A stretch of DNA of 64,000 nucleotides, from the NCBI GenBank assembly GCA_016213785.1, contig JACQZQ010000112.1, positions 1 to 64,000 of the forward strand, written 5' to 3'. This document shows, in pieces, positions 7,544-17,319 of the stretch (the stretch's first letter is position 1; each line of letters starts with the position of its first letter). A program made the position numbers and the translations under genes. The stretch comes from Acidobacteriota bacterium (GTDB lineage Bacteria > Acidobacteriota > Blastocatellia > Chloracidobacteriales > JADJPF01). The notes beneath the pieces were generated by a model. It searched no databases and had not been told where the DNA came from. It saw nothing but the letters and a program-made list of their open reading frames with translations.

Positions 7544-9382
7544 TTAACGAGCAACAGGATCCAAAGTAGCTGCATAGCTCTTTAGGACTTCATCTAATCT
7601 ACCAGAATGTAGAGCATCAACAAGAGCTTCAACCACTTGACCATCATAACGCGTACCAACAAAGGTACGAATTCTTTCTACTGCAACCTCTGTATCCATA
7701 GCTCTTTGATATGGTCTATTGGTTGTCATAGCATCAAAAACATCTGCAACAGAAATAATTCGTGCCATTAAAGGGATTTGATCACCTCTTAGGCCAAGAG
7801 GATAGCCCTTTCCATCTAAACACTCATGATGGTAAAACATACCAGGGATAAAGCGTTTCATTTGAGGGATTTCTGACATTATTTTTGCACCAATCTGTGG
7901 GTGCTGTTTCATAATTTTATATTCATCATCAGTAAGTGCAGCAGGTTTTTTTAAGATCTTATCATCAATACCAATTTTACCTACATCATGCAAAATACCA
8001 GCAATACGAATATCTTCTATTTCTTCGTCATTTAGTTTCATATGTTGAGCAATTAAAACAGAATATTTCATTACTCTTTCTGAATGACCACGAGTATAAG
8101 CATCTTTACCGTCAATAGCTTCAGCTAAAGCGCGGACTGTGCCAATAAAAAGCATACGATTTTCTTCCGCAGCACGACGAAGTTCGTTAATGTATTGCTG
8201 AATATGTTCAGCCATTTTATTAAAATCATCAGCTAGTTCGCCAATTTCATTTCTAGTTCTAACTTTAATTCGTCTAGCAAAATCTCCTGCTGAAATAGCT
8301 TTTGCTCCTGCTGCTAAAGTTTCTATTGGAGAAGTAAGACGTATTGCTAGAAATGTTCCAACAATTGAAGCAAGTAGGATCGTAATTACACTTGTGTAAA
8401 CTGTTCTTGCATACATTTGTCCAATTGAAGGGTAGGCGGCATCTTCATTAACCATTGCCATTACGCCTAACTCTCTACCTTGTGAAATATATGCAGTTCC
8501 GTAAGTTCCTAAAATAGGAATAGTTCTACCATTTTCTTGAATCTCAAAAGAAGTAGATACATTTGAGTTAAAATTTGATTCTTTCCAATCGTCAACAATC
8601 TTTAAGCTGGTTTTATTATTATCAGAAAAAACCATTTGAGGATCAGGGTGAGCAATTATTCGGCCTTGATTATTTACCACAAAAAATATAGTCCGGCCAT
8701 CTTTTAGGAGTTCGCTAGTTTCTGATAAACGCCCACTATTTTTAGTAATAGAACTAAAAACAGGTTCAAGATTAACTACTGCAAGTACAAATCCATCAGC
8801 TTTTTGGGCATTATTTTCACTTATTTGGCTAATAATTGGCGAGGCTAAAACAATAGCTGTAGTAGTACTAGATTTAATTAATTTAGGATTATCAATAAAG
8901 TTTTCTAAAGAAGAGTTTTGTTGCATAAAACCATATACTTCTCTAACTATTGGGCTAAGCTCTTCTTGAGAAATTTGATTAGGATCTAAAGCTACAGGGG
9001 CAAAGGATAGTTTATCTTTGTCTAGAGGAGAAATTACCAAAGCACATAGGTTTTTATCTTTATTTAGAGTTTCTTTTAGTTTGTCATTACGTATTTTTAA
9101 CTCTTCGTCAGATCCTTTTTCTAAAAGTGAGAATCCCCCAGCAATTTCTAAAGAACGGGCAAATGCTCCTACTTGATCGCGGTAGGCATAAATATAAAGC
9201 TTTATTTGGTTGGCTTTATCTGTTACCCCATCCAATTGCGAATTTTGTTCATTGCCTCGAAGTGTGTCTTGTCCTAACTTAGCTAGTTGATAACCAACTA
9301 GTACAACAGGCAAAACACTTAGAGCTAGAAGAACTGTCAAAACAGTGTAGAGGATTTTTGCACGTTTTTTGGGTTTCTCCAT
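7544..9382 (-). CDS. Membrane sensor with HAMP and HD-GYP c-di-GMP phosphodiesterase domain
   Basis: About 612 residues. Order: one membrane helix (about 8-33), an extracytoplasmic Cache-like sensor region (about 40-315), a second helix, a HAMP linker (about 340-400, ending QYINELRRAAEENR) and an HD-GYP domain (about 410-590). The metal and catalytic motifs HDVGKIG, HPQIGA, HHE, DGKGYP (the GYP loop) and VADVFDAMTTNRPY are intact, so it should hydrolyse the second messenger c-di-GMP. The start at 9382 is chosen over 9403 because AAAGGA lies about 7 bases upstream of it. The ligand of the sensor part is unknown. The neighbouring roadblock protein may belong to the same signalling theme. Confidence 0.92.
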   Translation of the reverse strand: MEKPKKRAKILYTVLTVLLALSVLPVVLVGYQLAKLGQDTLRGNEQNSQLDGVTDKANQIKLYIYAYRDQVGAFARSLEIAGGFSLLEKGSDEELKIRNDKLKETLNKDKNLCALVISPLDKDKLSFAPVALDPNQISQEELSPIVREVYGFMQQNSSLENFIDNPKLIKSSTTTAIVLASPIISQISENNAQKADGFVLAVVNLEPVFSSITKNSGRLSETSELLKDGRTIFFVVNNQGRIIAHPDPQMVFSDNNKTSLKIVDDWKESNFNSNVSTSFEIQENGRTIPILGTYGTAYISQGRELGVMAMVNEDAAYPSIGQMYARTVYTSVITILLASIVGTFLAIRLTSPIETLAAGAKAISAGDFARRIKVRTRNEIGELADDFNKMAEHIQQYINELRRAAEENRMLFIGTVRALAEAIDGKDAYTRGHSERVMKYSVLIAQHMKLNDEEIEDIRIAGILHDVGKIGIDDKILKKPAALTDDEYKIMKQHPQIGAKIMSEIPQMKRFIPGMFYHHECLDGKGYPLGLRGDQIPLMARIISVADVFDAMTTNRPYQRAMDTEVAVERIRTFVGTRYDGQVVEALVDALHSGRLDEVLKSYAATLDPVAR

Positions 9383-9748
9383 ATATAGTCCTTTGTTGCG
9401 CATATTACAAGTCTAAAAACAAAAGAACTGGTATAGCCAAGTAAAAGATTACTATTAGTAATATTAGCGTAAGAATTATTAGAATTTTCTCAGATGTTAA
9501 AGTATATGCCAAGATAGAAATATTTGCAATTTCGAGCCTATAACAATTAAAGATTAAAATTTAATTGTTAAGAGGGATTTTTATTTGTTGCCTAGGTTAA
9601 CATCAGTCTCTATTTATGATATGCTCTTTGGTCTAGTACCTTAAAGAAAATGTTAATTTAATCATATACAATTTTTATTATTTAAGTATTAATCTTTAGT
9701 CACTATTTCAAGAAATTAGAACAGTTTAATTTAAGGGATCAATGGCAG
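9383..9748. other. Intergenic region between divergent HD-GYP and thi-operon genes
   Basis: This 366-base stretch must hold promoters for both flanking genes. The one structure seen is an 11-bp perfect inverted repeat at 9541-9570 (TAACAATTAAA arms, 8-base loop). It has almost no G-C pairs and no T run, so it may be an operator rather than a terminator. I saw no TPP riboswitch (THI box) although a thiS/thiG operon follows. Confidence 0.5.
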
Positions 9749-10591
9749 ATGATTACTGGGTTCAATACAGATATTTCTTATGGCGGGACAACCTACCATG
9801 TTCAAACAGAAGATAAAGGTAACTCTAACCCTTTGATTTTGTCTTTGGTTTATGTTCGAGGCACAATACTTGCAGCTAAGAGAACTTCTTATGCAAAAGA
9901 GTTAGAAAATGGCATAACAGAGCAACAGCTACAAATTATGCTAGAAAAACAACACCGTACAATTTTAGCAGTAATTAAAGCAGGAAGGGTTCAAGAGCTA
10001 GTAGATAAACTAAACAAATCAAAATCTATGGAAGAAGAGGCTAGTGAAGCCCCTAAAATGATGCCTAATTTTCCAACTCCACCAATACCCGTTCCTCAAA
10101 TACCAGTAATATCTCCTCAAATACCAATAAGTCAACCAGTTAATAGAAATATTGAACCTAAAGTTGAAGACGTAAGTGATCCTTGGGGTAGTATTGGGGT
10201 AGAGGATGGTCTTAAAGGTAATACTCAACCATTATTTGCAGAATTTGATCTTGATAAAATAATTTTTGATTATTTACAAACAGATGCACAGGAAGAAAAA
10301 TTAGAAATAAACCTAAAAGGAACTAAAGAGTTTTATTCAGGAGAATCTGTTTTACTACAAATTGAGGTTTCTCGCGGAGGGGAAAAAGCTTTACCTGATA
10401 TACCTGTTATTGTAAAAGTTCTAGGGACTGCTTTTAAACCGCAAGTCTATTCTGGGCGAACAGGGCCAGATGGTGTAGCTATTATGCCTGTAGCCTTACC
10501 GTCTTTTACTGCTGGTAGTGCAGCTATAGTAATACAATCTTCTTCTAGTCTAGGAGAAGCCGAAGTTAGGCATTTAATTCGCCGTCGCTAA
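9749..10591 (+). CDS. Unknown protein, first gene of the thiS-thiG operon
   Basis: 280 residues, no signal peptide and no membrane helix. Residues 1-90 form a compact domain opening with ISYGGTTYHVQTEDKG and a following helix-rich part. Residues about 95-150 are a Pro/Ile-rich linker (repeats of PQIPV type). Residues about 185-280 are beta-rich and resemble an Ig-like or carboxypeptidase-regulatory strand pattern (GPDGVAIMPVALP). I do not recognise a named family. AAGGGA lies 10 bases upstream of the start. It ends only 4 bases before thiS, so the three genes are very likely co-transcribed, but nothing in the sequence shows a thiamine role. Confidence 0.75.
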   Translation: MITGFNTDISYGGTTYHVQTEDKGNSNPLILSLVYVRGTILAAKRTSYAKELENGITEQQLQIMLEKQHRTILAVIKAGRVQELVDKLNKSKSMEEEASEAPKMMPNFPTPPIPVPQIPVISPQIPISQPVNRNIEPKVEDVSDPWGSIGVEDGLKGNTQPLFAEFDLDKIIFDYLQTDAQEEKLEINLKGTKEFYSGESVLLQIEVSRGGEKALPDIPVIVKVLGTAFKPQVYSGRTGPDGVAIMPVALPSFTAGSAAIVIQSSSSLGEAEVRHLIRRR

Positions 10592-10595
10592 GTCT

Positions 10596-10811
10596 ATGAT
10601 GGAAAACTATATGCAAATCCTCTTAAATGGTGATAAAAAGGAATTTCCCCAAAACCTTTCTTTACAGTCATTAGTAGATAGTCTAGCTCTAAGACAAGAA
10701 AGAATTGCTGTTGAGTTAAACCACTCTGTAATTAAGCGCAAAGACTGGCCTAATGTAATATTAAAAGATGGTGATCAACTAGAAGTTGTTCATTTTGTTG
10801 GCGGTGGATAA
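10596..10811 (+). CDS. thiS: Sulfur carrier protein ThiS
   Basis: 71 residues with the ubiquitin-like ThiS fold. The C-terminus is HFVGGG, carrying the terminal Gly-Gly whose carboxyl is adenylated and converted to a thiocarboxylate. It delivers sulfur to ThiG for the thiazole ring of thiamine. The start is uncertain: Met6 (position 10611) gives MQILLNGD, which is closer to the usual ThiS N-terminus, and GGAAAAC precedes it. It sits 71 bases before thiG. No ThiF-like activating enzyme is encoded in the window, so activation must come from elsewhere. Confidence 0.92.
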   Translation: MMENYMQILLNGDKKEFPQNLSLQSLVDSLALRQERIAVELNHSVIKRKDWPNVILKDGDQLEVVHFVGGG

Positions 10812-10882
10812 TTTCCATCTTACCTTGAAAATAAACGGCTCTAGAAATATTGAAATATTAAATTTTATTTTGGTAATAAATT

Positions 10883-11665
10883 ATGTCTAATTCAGATAAA
10901 TTAGTTATTGCAGGTAGAGAATTTAAGTCGAGATTAATGATTGGAACAGGCAAATATCCTAGCAATGAGGCTATGGTAGAAGCTCATGAGCGTTCAGGAG
11001 CAGAAATTGTAACTGTGGCTGTAAGAAGAGTAAATATAACTGATCGTAATAAGGAATCATTACTAGATCATATAGATCTAAAAAAATATATGCTCTTACC
11101 TAATACTGCTGCTTGTTATACGGCTGATGATGCAATAAGAACAGCACATTTAGCTAGGGAAGTTCTTGACACTCCATGGGTTAAATTAGAAGTAATTGGT
11201 GATGAAAAAACACTTTTTCCTGATAATGAAGGATTAATTACTGCTACTAGAGTGCTTGCTAAAGAGGGTTTTATTGTATTGCCTTACTTTAATGATGATT
11301 TAGTTGTTGCTCGTAAACTTATAGATGCTGGAGCCTCAGCAGTAATGCCTTTAGCAGCCCCTATTGGCTCAGGTTTAGGGATTCAAAACTTTACAACTAT
11401 GCGTATTTTAAGGGAAATGATTACAGAAGTTCCTGTAATTGTTGATGCTGGTGTTGGTACGGCTTCAGATGTAGCAGTTGCTATGGAACTAGGTATGGAT
11501 GCAGTGCTCTTAAATACAGCTATTGCAAGTGCTAAGGATGTTGGAAAAATGGCTGAAGCAATGAAGCTAGCAATAGAAGCTGGTAGACTTGCTTATTTAG
11601 CTGGCAGAATGCCTCGACGACTTTATGCTAATGCAAGTAGCCCTCTTGATGGTTTAATTAAATAG
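10883..11665 (+). CDS. thiG: Thiazole synthase ThiG
   Basis: 260 residues, the normal family length. ThiG is a TIM-barrel enzyme that condenses 1-deoxy-D-xylulose 5-phosphate, dehydroglycine and ThiS-thiocarboxylate into thiazole phosphate. Diagnostic stretches include [32 protein letters not shown] with the Schiff-base Lys at about 101, [15 protein letters not shown] and [11 protein letters not shown] near the phosphate site, and the RMPRR C-terminal region. It follows thiS and is closed by a hairpin terminator 84 bases downstream. Translation signals before the ATG are weak (TTTGGTAATAA). Confidence 0.96.
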   Translation: MSNSDKLVIAGREFKSRLMIGTGKYPSNEAMVEAHERSGAEIVTVAVRRVNITDRNKESLLDHIDLKKYMLLPNTAACYTADDAIRTAHLAREVLDTPWVKLEVIGDEKTLFPDNEGLITATRVLAKEGFIVLPYFNDDLVVARKLIDAGASAVMPLAAPIGSGLGIQNFTTMRILREMITEVPVIVDAGVGTASDVAVAMELGMDAVLLNTAIASAKDVGKMAEAMKLAIEAGRLAYLAGRMPRRLYANASSPLDGLIK

Positions 11666-11748
11666 TTAAATGATTTTTATAAGATTTATTCCTTAGTTTT
11701 AAGTAACTGGGTGAAAATTCACGCAATTTTTTAGGTTTAGGTAAAAAT

Positions 11749-11787
11749 CCAGCAAAGTCTTTTATGTTAGATTTTGTTGGGTTTTTT
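11749..11787 (+). terminator. Rho-independent terminator after thiG
   Basis: A 12-base arm at 11749-11760 (CCAGCAAAGTCT) pairs with 11769-11780 (AGATTTTGTTGG), with two G-T wobbles and an 8-base loop. The stem is followed directly by GTTTTTT. It closes the operon ending in thiG. Confidence 0.75.
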
Positions 11788-11903
11788 ATTTGTAAAATAT
11801 TTCTATAGAAGTGTGATAGTTATTGTTTTTCTTTAGTTGACGTGCTAGAAATTTTAAACTATAACCACGGCAGTTTTAGAAACTATTTTTAACAGGGTGA
11901 GTT

Positions 11904-14900
11904 ATGACACAAGCTTTGTTGGTAAGAAAGCTAACAGATAATGAAAAAGATACACTTCAGGAATGGCAAAACTCTGATGATCAAGAAAAGTCTAGACGCG
12001 CTAAGGTAATAATTCTATCTTCTAATGGAAAGACTGCTATAGAAATAAGTCAAGAAATGGGCTTTCATCCAGATAACTTAAAGAAATGGATCCGACGCTT
12101 TAACCAAGAAGGTATAAGTGGGATAGAAATACTTAAAAGAGGGCCAAAAAATCGTTTTTCAAATGAACAAATGACAGCAATTCTTAACTTATATAAACAA
12201 TCCCCTAAAAACTTAGGACTAGATTTTGCTACTTGGACTCCCCAAAAACTAGCAATAGAAGCTGTTAAATTAGGAATTGTCTCTCAAATAAGCCATGTAA
12301 CTATGAGAGATATTTTAAGAGAAGGCACCACAGATAGCACTTTAGAAGAAAATATTAGTACTGAAGAAAATAAAACTACCACAGAACCTTTTTTAGAGAC
12401 TGAGCTTGATAATATTGAAGTAGAAAACCTTCAAAATAACCCCCCTAAATTAAATAAATTTAGTCTTAGTGAAATTAAACTTACTCCTACTGTGTCAGAA
12501 TTACTTTCACTAGGACAAAATGCTTTAAAGACCAGTGAGAATCAAGAAGCTGTTAATATATTCCAGAGATTGCTTACTCATCCAGACTTAAGCATAGAGT
12601 TACAGGGACAGGTTCGTTCTTATTTAAGTGAAGCATATGAAGCGCTTAGCAGTTATGAAGAAGCCTTAGCCGCAGTATCTATGTATGAGGATAACTTAAT
12701 TCGTAATCAACTTTCCTCAAAACTACAAGCTAGGGTTAAATTGCGTTTAGGGTGGGGTTATTGTCGTTTGTCTAACTATGCAAAAGCCTTAACACGTTTT
12801 AATGAAGCTAGAACAATTTATGTTGAGCTAGCTGATACAGAAGGGCTTGGAGCCGTCCACCATGCTTTAGGCTATGCCTATGTTGAAATTAATGAGTCAA
12901 ATTTAGCTAGAGGCTATCTATTAAAAGGACTTGAAGGTCTGCGTTACACAGATGATACACGCTTACTTGCTCGTGTTTATATAGACTTAGGTCTTGTAAA
13001 TTATAAAGAAGGGGATTTTGAGGGGGCAAAAGCTAGTTACTTAAAAGCACAATCTTATACAGAAGGTATTACTGACCCTAGTATTTTAGGGTTAATTTCA
13101 ATGAATCTAGGGACTCTTTATGTAGAATATGGGAAAAGAGATGAGGCTACACAATATTTAGCTCGTGCTGTAAAAGAATTTACTGTTAGCGGACAAAACA
13201 GCTATTTAGCCCGTGCTTATAATAATTTAGGCAATAATTTGCTTTATGGAGGGCGTTGGAGAGAAGCTGCAGAAAACCTTAGTCGTGCACTAGAATTAGC
13301 GCGTAAGTTAGGCGATAGAGAAAATACTTGGCTTACATTAATTACTTTAGGAGAGCTTAGATTTTTTCAAGGCGAATATGATAAAGCAGAAGAATCACTT
13401 TTAACCGCCTTAGGGCTTTTAACAGATGGTGATAAATGGGCTGAAGCCTATGCACAAAGAGTTTTAGGACTAATATATATTTCTAATAATCGCCCAGATA
13501 AAGCTTCTCAAGTACTAAGAACCGCCTTACAATTAGCTACACGTATTGGTAGTTTATATGAAGTATGTCTTTCACAATTAGCTTTAGCTGAACATCATTT
13601 ATCACAGGCAAGTTATGAACAAGCAGAAGAATACCTAGAGCTAGCAAAGGAAAACTTAAAAGGTAAACATGATTTAGACCTCTCTGCTAGTGGATGGGCA
13701 CAGCGTTTAGCCGGGAAACTTGCTCTAATTCATCAACGTTTTGAAGAAGCTAAACAACATATATCAGCTAGTATTAATATTTTTGCTTCAATAAATAATA
13801 AGTATGAATTAGCGATGAGTAAGCTAGAAATGGGGCTTCTTTATATGCAAATAGGCGAACTCTCATCTAGTCGAGATGTTTTAACTGATGCAAGAGATAA
13901 GCTTATGGACTTAGGTGCAATGCCTGGCTTAAAACGTGCTAATGAAATGTTATTAGCTTTACAGCGAGGGGAAGTCCCAAAAACTCATAGCAAAATAGAA
14001 TCAACTCTAAACCGAGATGTTCTTTTAATGCAACGTTTAATAGAAGCTGCTAATTCTAAAGATTTGCTATTAAAAGAATTTGCTACAGTAATTTATGAAA
14101 ATTTTGTTTTAGCTAAATTAATTATTTTTGATGCTAATAATTATGAAAAACTAGAACCTATTGTAGTAATAGGATGTTCTCAAAAAGAAGCTATAGACTT
14201 AATAATAGAAATAAATCGCACCCTAGATTTTGGAAAAACTACCTTAGGTATATCTCATCTACATATTTTAGAAGATAGGGTTAATTCTAAATTTTGCCTT
14301 TATTTAGAACCTAAGCCAAACACTAGATTAGAAATTCCTAGGCTAAAACCTTTATTTAAGCAAGCTGAATTAGCTTTAGAGAACTGTTCTTTAAGAGCCT
14401 TGACGCGTTCTACCTTAGTGCAAGAGCACGATAAAGTAAAAGTACAAACTCTAATTCCTGGTTTTATTTACGCTAGCCCAGCAATGCAAGACGTAGTAGA
14501 AAGAATAAAGAAAATTCGTACTAGTGATACAACAGTATTAATTACAGGAGAATCAGGAACAGGTAAAGAGCTTGTTGCTCGTGCACTTCATGCAGAATCA
14601 TCTAGACGAGATGCTATTTTTCTTCCTTTTAATTGTACTGCTACACCTAAAGATTTAATCGAAAGTCAATTATTTGGGCATAGAAGAGGTGCTTTTACTG
14701 GTGCCACAAATAATTATCCAGGAATTATTCGCGCTGCTGATGGTGGGACGCTCTTTTTAGATGAAATAGGAGATTTAAGCCTAGATGCACAACCTAAACT
14801 CTTAAGATTTTTAGAAGCAGGAGAAATTCAACCTTTAGGTGAAACTAAACCTATGAAAGTAGACGTAAGAATCCTTGCTGCTACTAATGCTTTACTAGAA

Positions 14901-15452
14901 AAAGCTGTTGAAGAAGGACGTTTTCGTGAGGATTTACTTTTTCGATTAAATATTATTAGGCTTCATGTTCCACCTTTAAGAGAAAGAAAAGAGGAAATTC
15001 CCCTGCTTGCTGAGCATTATCTACAACATTTTGCTTCACGCTCAGGAAAAAAGACCCTATCTTTTTCTCCTGATGTTATGTATTACTTTGCCAATTATAA
15101 CTGGCCTGGAAATATACGTCAGCTAAGAGGGGAAATAGAAAGAATGGTTGCATATACTGAAGATGCTACTGTATTAAATCCTAGAGATTTATCTCCTGAA
15201 CTCACTAGGGCACCTATTAGTACAGTAATTGAGCCTAAAAAAGAGGTTGCTAGTCCAATTTTTAATACTAGAAAAGAAATAGAAAATACTCCTAGCCACA
15301 CATTGAAAGAGGCCACAGATCAGTTAGAAAGAGAGCTTATAGAAGAAATGTTGCTTAAGACTAGCTATAATATTTCTCGAACAGCTAAAGAATTAGGGCT
15401 TTCTCGTCGAGGGCTAAGACTTAAAATGTTTCAATTAGGCTTAGAAAAATAA
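11904..15452 (+). CDS. Sigma-54 AAA+ regulator with IS630-type HTH region and TPR array
   Basis: 1182 residues, four regions. Residues 1-150 match the N-terminal DNA-binding part of IS630-family transposases: a helix-turn-helix (EISQEMGFHPDNLKKWIRRF), a basic GPKNRFS linker, then a second winged domain ending in VTMRDILREG. No transposase DDE catalytic domain follows. Residues about 195-690 are a long TPR array. Residues about 705-845 look like a GAF-type sensor. Residues about 855-1090 are a sigma-54-interacting AAA+ domain with GESGTGKE (about 881), GAFTGA (about 928) and LFLDEIGD (about 950). A Fis-type HTH ends the protein. It should activate RpoN-dependent promoters. The intact GAFTGA loop supports real sigma-54 contact. 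Target genes are unknown. Confidence 0.88.
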   Translation: MTQALLVRKLTDNEKDTLQEWQNSDDQEKSRRAKVIILSSNGKTAIEISQEMGFHPDNLKKWIRRFNQEGISGIEILKRGPKNRFSNEQMTAILNLYKQSPKNLGLDFATWTPQKLAIEAVKLGIVSQISHVTMRDILREGTTDSTLEENISTEENKTTTEPFLETELDNIEVENLQNNPPKLNKFSLSEIKLTPTVSELLSLGQNALKTSENQEAVNIFQRLLTHPDLSIELQGQVRSYLSEAYEALSSYEEALAAVSMYEDNLIRNQLSSKLQARVKLRLGWGYCRLSNYAKALTRFNEARTIYVELADTEGLGAVHHALGYAYVEINESNLARGYLLKGLEGLRYTDDTRLLARVYIDLGLVNYKEGDFEGAKASYLKAQSYTEGITDPSILGLISMNLGTLYVEYGKRDEATQYLARAVKEFTVSGQNSYLARAYNNLGNNLLYGGRWREAAENLSRALELARKLGDRENTWLTLITLGELRFFQGEYDKAEESLLTALGLLTDGDKWAEAYAQRVLGLIYISNNRPDKASQVLRTALQLATRIGSLYEVCLSQLALAEHHLSQASYEQAEEYLELAKENLKGKHDLDLSASGWAQRLAGKLALIHQRFEEAKQHISASINIFASINNKYELAMSKLEMGLLYMQIGELSSSRDVLTDARDKLMDLGAMPGLKRANEMLLALQRGEVPKTHSKIESTLNRDVLLMQRLIEAANSKDLLLKEFATVIYENFVLAKLIIFDANNYEKLEPIVVIGCSQKEAIDLIIEINRTLDFGKTTLGISHLHILEDRVNSKFCLYLEPKPNTRLEIPRLKPLFKQAELALENCSLRALTRSTLVQEHDKVKVQTLIPGFIYASPAMQDVVERIKKIRTSDTTVLITGESGTGKELVARALHAESSRRDAIFLPFNCTATPKDLIESQLFGHRRGAFTGATNNYPGIIRAADGGTLFLDEIGDLSLDAQPKLLRFLEAGEIQPLGETKPMKVDVRILAATNALLEKAVEEGRFREDLLFRLNIIRLHVPPLRERKEEIPLLAEHYLQHFASRSGKKTLSFSPDVMYYFANYNWPGNIRQLRGEIERMVAYTEDATVLNPRDLSPELTRAPISTVIEPKKEVASPIFNTRKEIENTPSHTLKEATDQLERELIEEMLLKTSYNISRTAKELGLSRRGLRLKMFQLGLEK

Positions 15453-15896
15453 AGTATTTATATCCTAGGTGTACTTTTTTATCAACTTTGAGTATATAGT
15501 TTACATCTTAGCAGCAATTAAGTAAGGTTTTGGAAACTATGTTATCAGTTGATGCTATATAAAAAGTTTGTGTCATAGTTGTTTAACTTACCCAATGGAA
15601 ATATTTACCTGCTTTCATCTTCTTTATTTTCAAGTGAATAGCATTTTTACCTGGAAAATAATTTTATAACTATACTTTGTGGAACAGAAAATGCTCTAAC
15701 TCTAAAACAAAATAGCAATATTTTTATTCATAAAAACATTTTCGTTTGGGCTTAAGACTTTAGTTAAAAAATAACTATCTGAGTCAGTAGTATTTTTCTG
15801 CCCAAAAACAGCTTGACTTTTTAGAAAAATGAGTGATATAACCTAACCTTCAGTGAGGGTGCGGAGTAGTTCGCTCTTTTCAGAGGTTTTAAGTTA
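15453..15896. other. 444-base intergenic region before the secreted protein genes
   Basis: No reading frame of note. A weak 6-bp hairpin (AAAGTA ... TACTTT, followed by a T run) lies just past the stop of the AAA+ regulator gene and could terminate it. A sigma-70-like promoter is found near the right end (listed separately). The rest is AT-rich with no repeat I could identify. Confidence 0.5.
15813..15842 (+). promoter_or_regulatory. Sigma-70-type promoter
   Basis: TTGACT at 15813-15818 and TATAAC at 15837-15842 with an 18-base spacer, about 55 bases before the start of the secreted protein gene at 15897. Both hexamers match the consensus at five or four of six positions. Confidence 0.5.
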
Positions 15897-17204
15897 ATGA
15901 AGAAGCAAATCAGACAACTTATGATGATTGTAATTAGCTTAGTAATGCTAAACTCAGTTATTTGGTCTGAATCTGTTAATCTTGCAAACTCTGCAAATAA
16001 AACAGATGCTAATTCTACATTTGCTTCTAGTACTGATAGAGTAATTGATATTTCTGGTCAGTTATCTTCAGAAAATAATATTGTTTTTACAAGAGATGGT
16101 GGTAAAGGTCTAGTTGCTTCTTTCAAAGAAGAAAATGGTAGTGATGGACGCTCAGTTTATAGCTTTAATACTTTAACTGGTACGCTCATTGACAAACTTG
16201 ATACTCTAAACAGTAACTTAAGTGGTGTAACTCCAACAAAACTTATTATTAACAACAATGATGTTTTGATAATAAGTGCTAAGTCCAATTTACCAGATCA
16301 AGTTGACTTTATTATTGTTCCAATTAATGCAGATGGTTCATTTGCAGAAGATAATAAAGTAAATCTTAGTTTTAGAGTTCCCCTAACAGAAGATGAACAA
16401 AATTTACCTGATGAGGTTAGCTTAAGTCTAGATGGAAGCTATGGTATTTACTCAAACAAAACAGACATTTTTGTTTTCTCTACTACCTCTGGGCAAATTG
16501 TTAGTAGCCAACAGATCATTTTAGAAAGTGATTTTAATGCTAATAACCGAATTGAAAGTTTTACTTATGATCAAAACAATGGCCGTTTAGCCCTTGTTCA
16601 TCAACAAAATGGGAGTTATTTTGTATTAGTATACACCCTTGGTTTAGAAGGGGAACTTCAATTTGAAAGGCGCATTCGCTTGCCAAGACGTGAGGTTATT
16701 GGTTATGGTTCTAAACTAGCATTCGACGATTTAGGATCAAAATTTTACTTGGTTTCAGCTAACTTAGGGCAGTTTTCAGTTTATGACCTTGCCTCTGGTA
16801 ATTTAGAATTTAAACAAATTATAGAAGGTCTAGCTGAAACAGATAAAGAAATAGCCAAAGAACTCCCAATAAAACTAGAGTTTAATTCACAAACAGGTAG
16901 GCTTTTTATTCAAAAACCAGGACATATTCAAAAACCAGGACATATTTCGGTTATAAATACAACCAATTTAGCTTTAGTTACTAATATAGATTTTAATCAA
17001 AGTTTATCAGGTGCTGTGTTAACTGCTAATGGGCAAAAAGTTTATGCACTTTCAGGAAATACTTTAGAGGTTTTCCTAGTTGATACTAATGAAAAAATAG
17101 AATCACGCATATTAGCACCAAAGAGTTTGAATCTTTCTTTGTACACCCAAAGCGATTTGTTAGGTATTGCGATAAGTAACGGGGTACAACTTATTTATCA
17201 ATAA
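15897..17204 (+). CDS. Secreted beta-propeller-like protein
   Basis: 435 residues. A signal peptide covers about residues 1-32 (MKKQIRQ, hydrophobic core, then NSVIWSESVNLA). The remainder is a series of beta-rich units with patterns such as DGSYGIYSNKTDIFVFST, SVYDLASGNLEF and VLTANGQKVYALSGNTLEVF, typical of WD40/YVTN-type propellers found in extracytoplasmic proteins. A short in-frame duplication is visible near residue 343, where IQKPGH occurs twice in a row. AGAGG precedes the start at about 11 bases. It is 115 bases upstream of the FG-GAP surface protein gene on the same strand, so the two may be expressed together. No enzymatic motif is seen. Confidence 0.7.
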   Translation: MKKQIRQLMMIVISLVMLNSVIWSESVNLANSANKTDANSTFASSTDRVIDISGQLSSENNIVFTRDGGKGLVASFKEENGSDGRSVYSFNTLTGTLIDKLDTLNSNLSGVTPTKLIINNNDVLIISAKSNLPDQVDFIIVPINADGSFAEDNKVNLSFRVPLTEDEQNLPDEVSLSLDGSYGIYSNKTDIFVFSTTSGQIVSSQQIILESDFNANNRIESFTYDQNNGRLALVHQQNGSYFVLVYTLGLEGELQFERRIRLPRREVIGYGSKLAFDDLGSKFYLVSANLGQFSVYDLASGNLEFKQIIEGLAETDKEIAKELPIKLEFNSQTGRLFIQKPGHIQKPGHISVINTTNLALVTNIDFNQSLSGAVLTANGQKVYALSGNTLEVFLVDTNEKIESRILAPKSLNLSLYTQSDLLGIAISNGVQLIYQ

Positions 17205-17319
17205 AATAGCTTGAATTTTCGTCAATTAAAACAAAAACATTTAGCGAAGTAATTTGCGCTTTACCAATAAGCGTCAAATCAGGTTCACAACTTGTCTTTA
17301 ATATTCGAGGAGGAAATAA

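Noticed and set aside
9541..9570. 11-bp hairpin as a transcription terminator
   Set aside because: Almost no G-C pairs and no T run on either side; it lies between divergent genes where no terminator is needed.
9383..9748. TPP riboswitch upstream of the thiS/thiG operon
   Set aside because: None of the conserved THI-box segments (CUGAGA, ACCUGAUCUGG-like) could be found in the leader.
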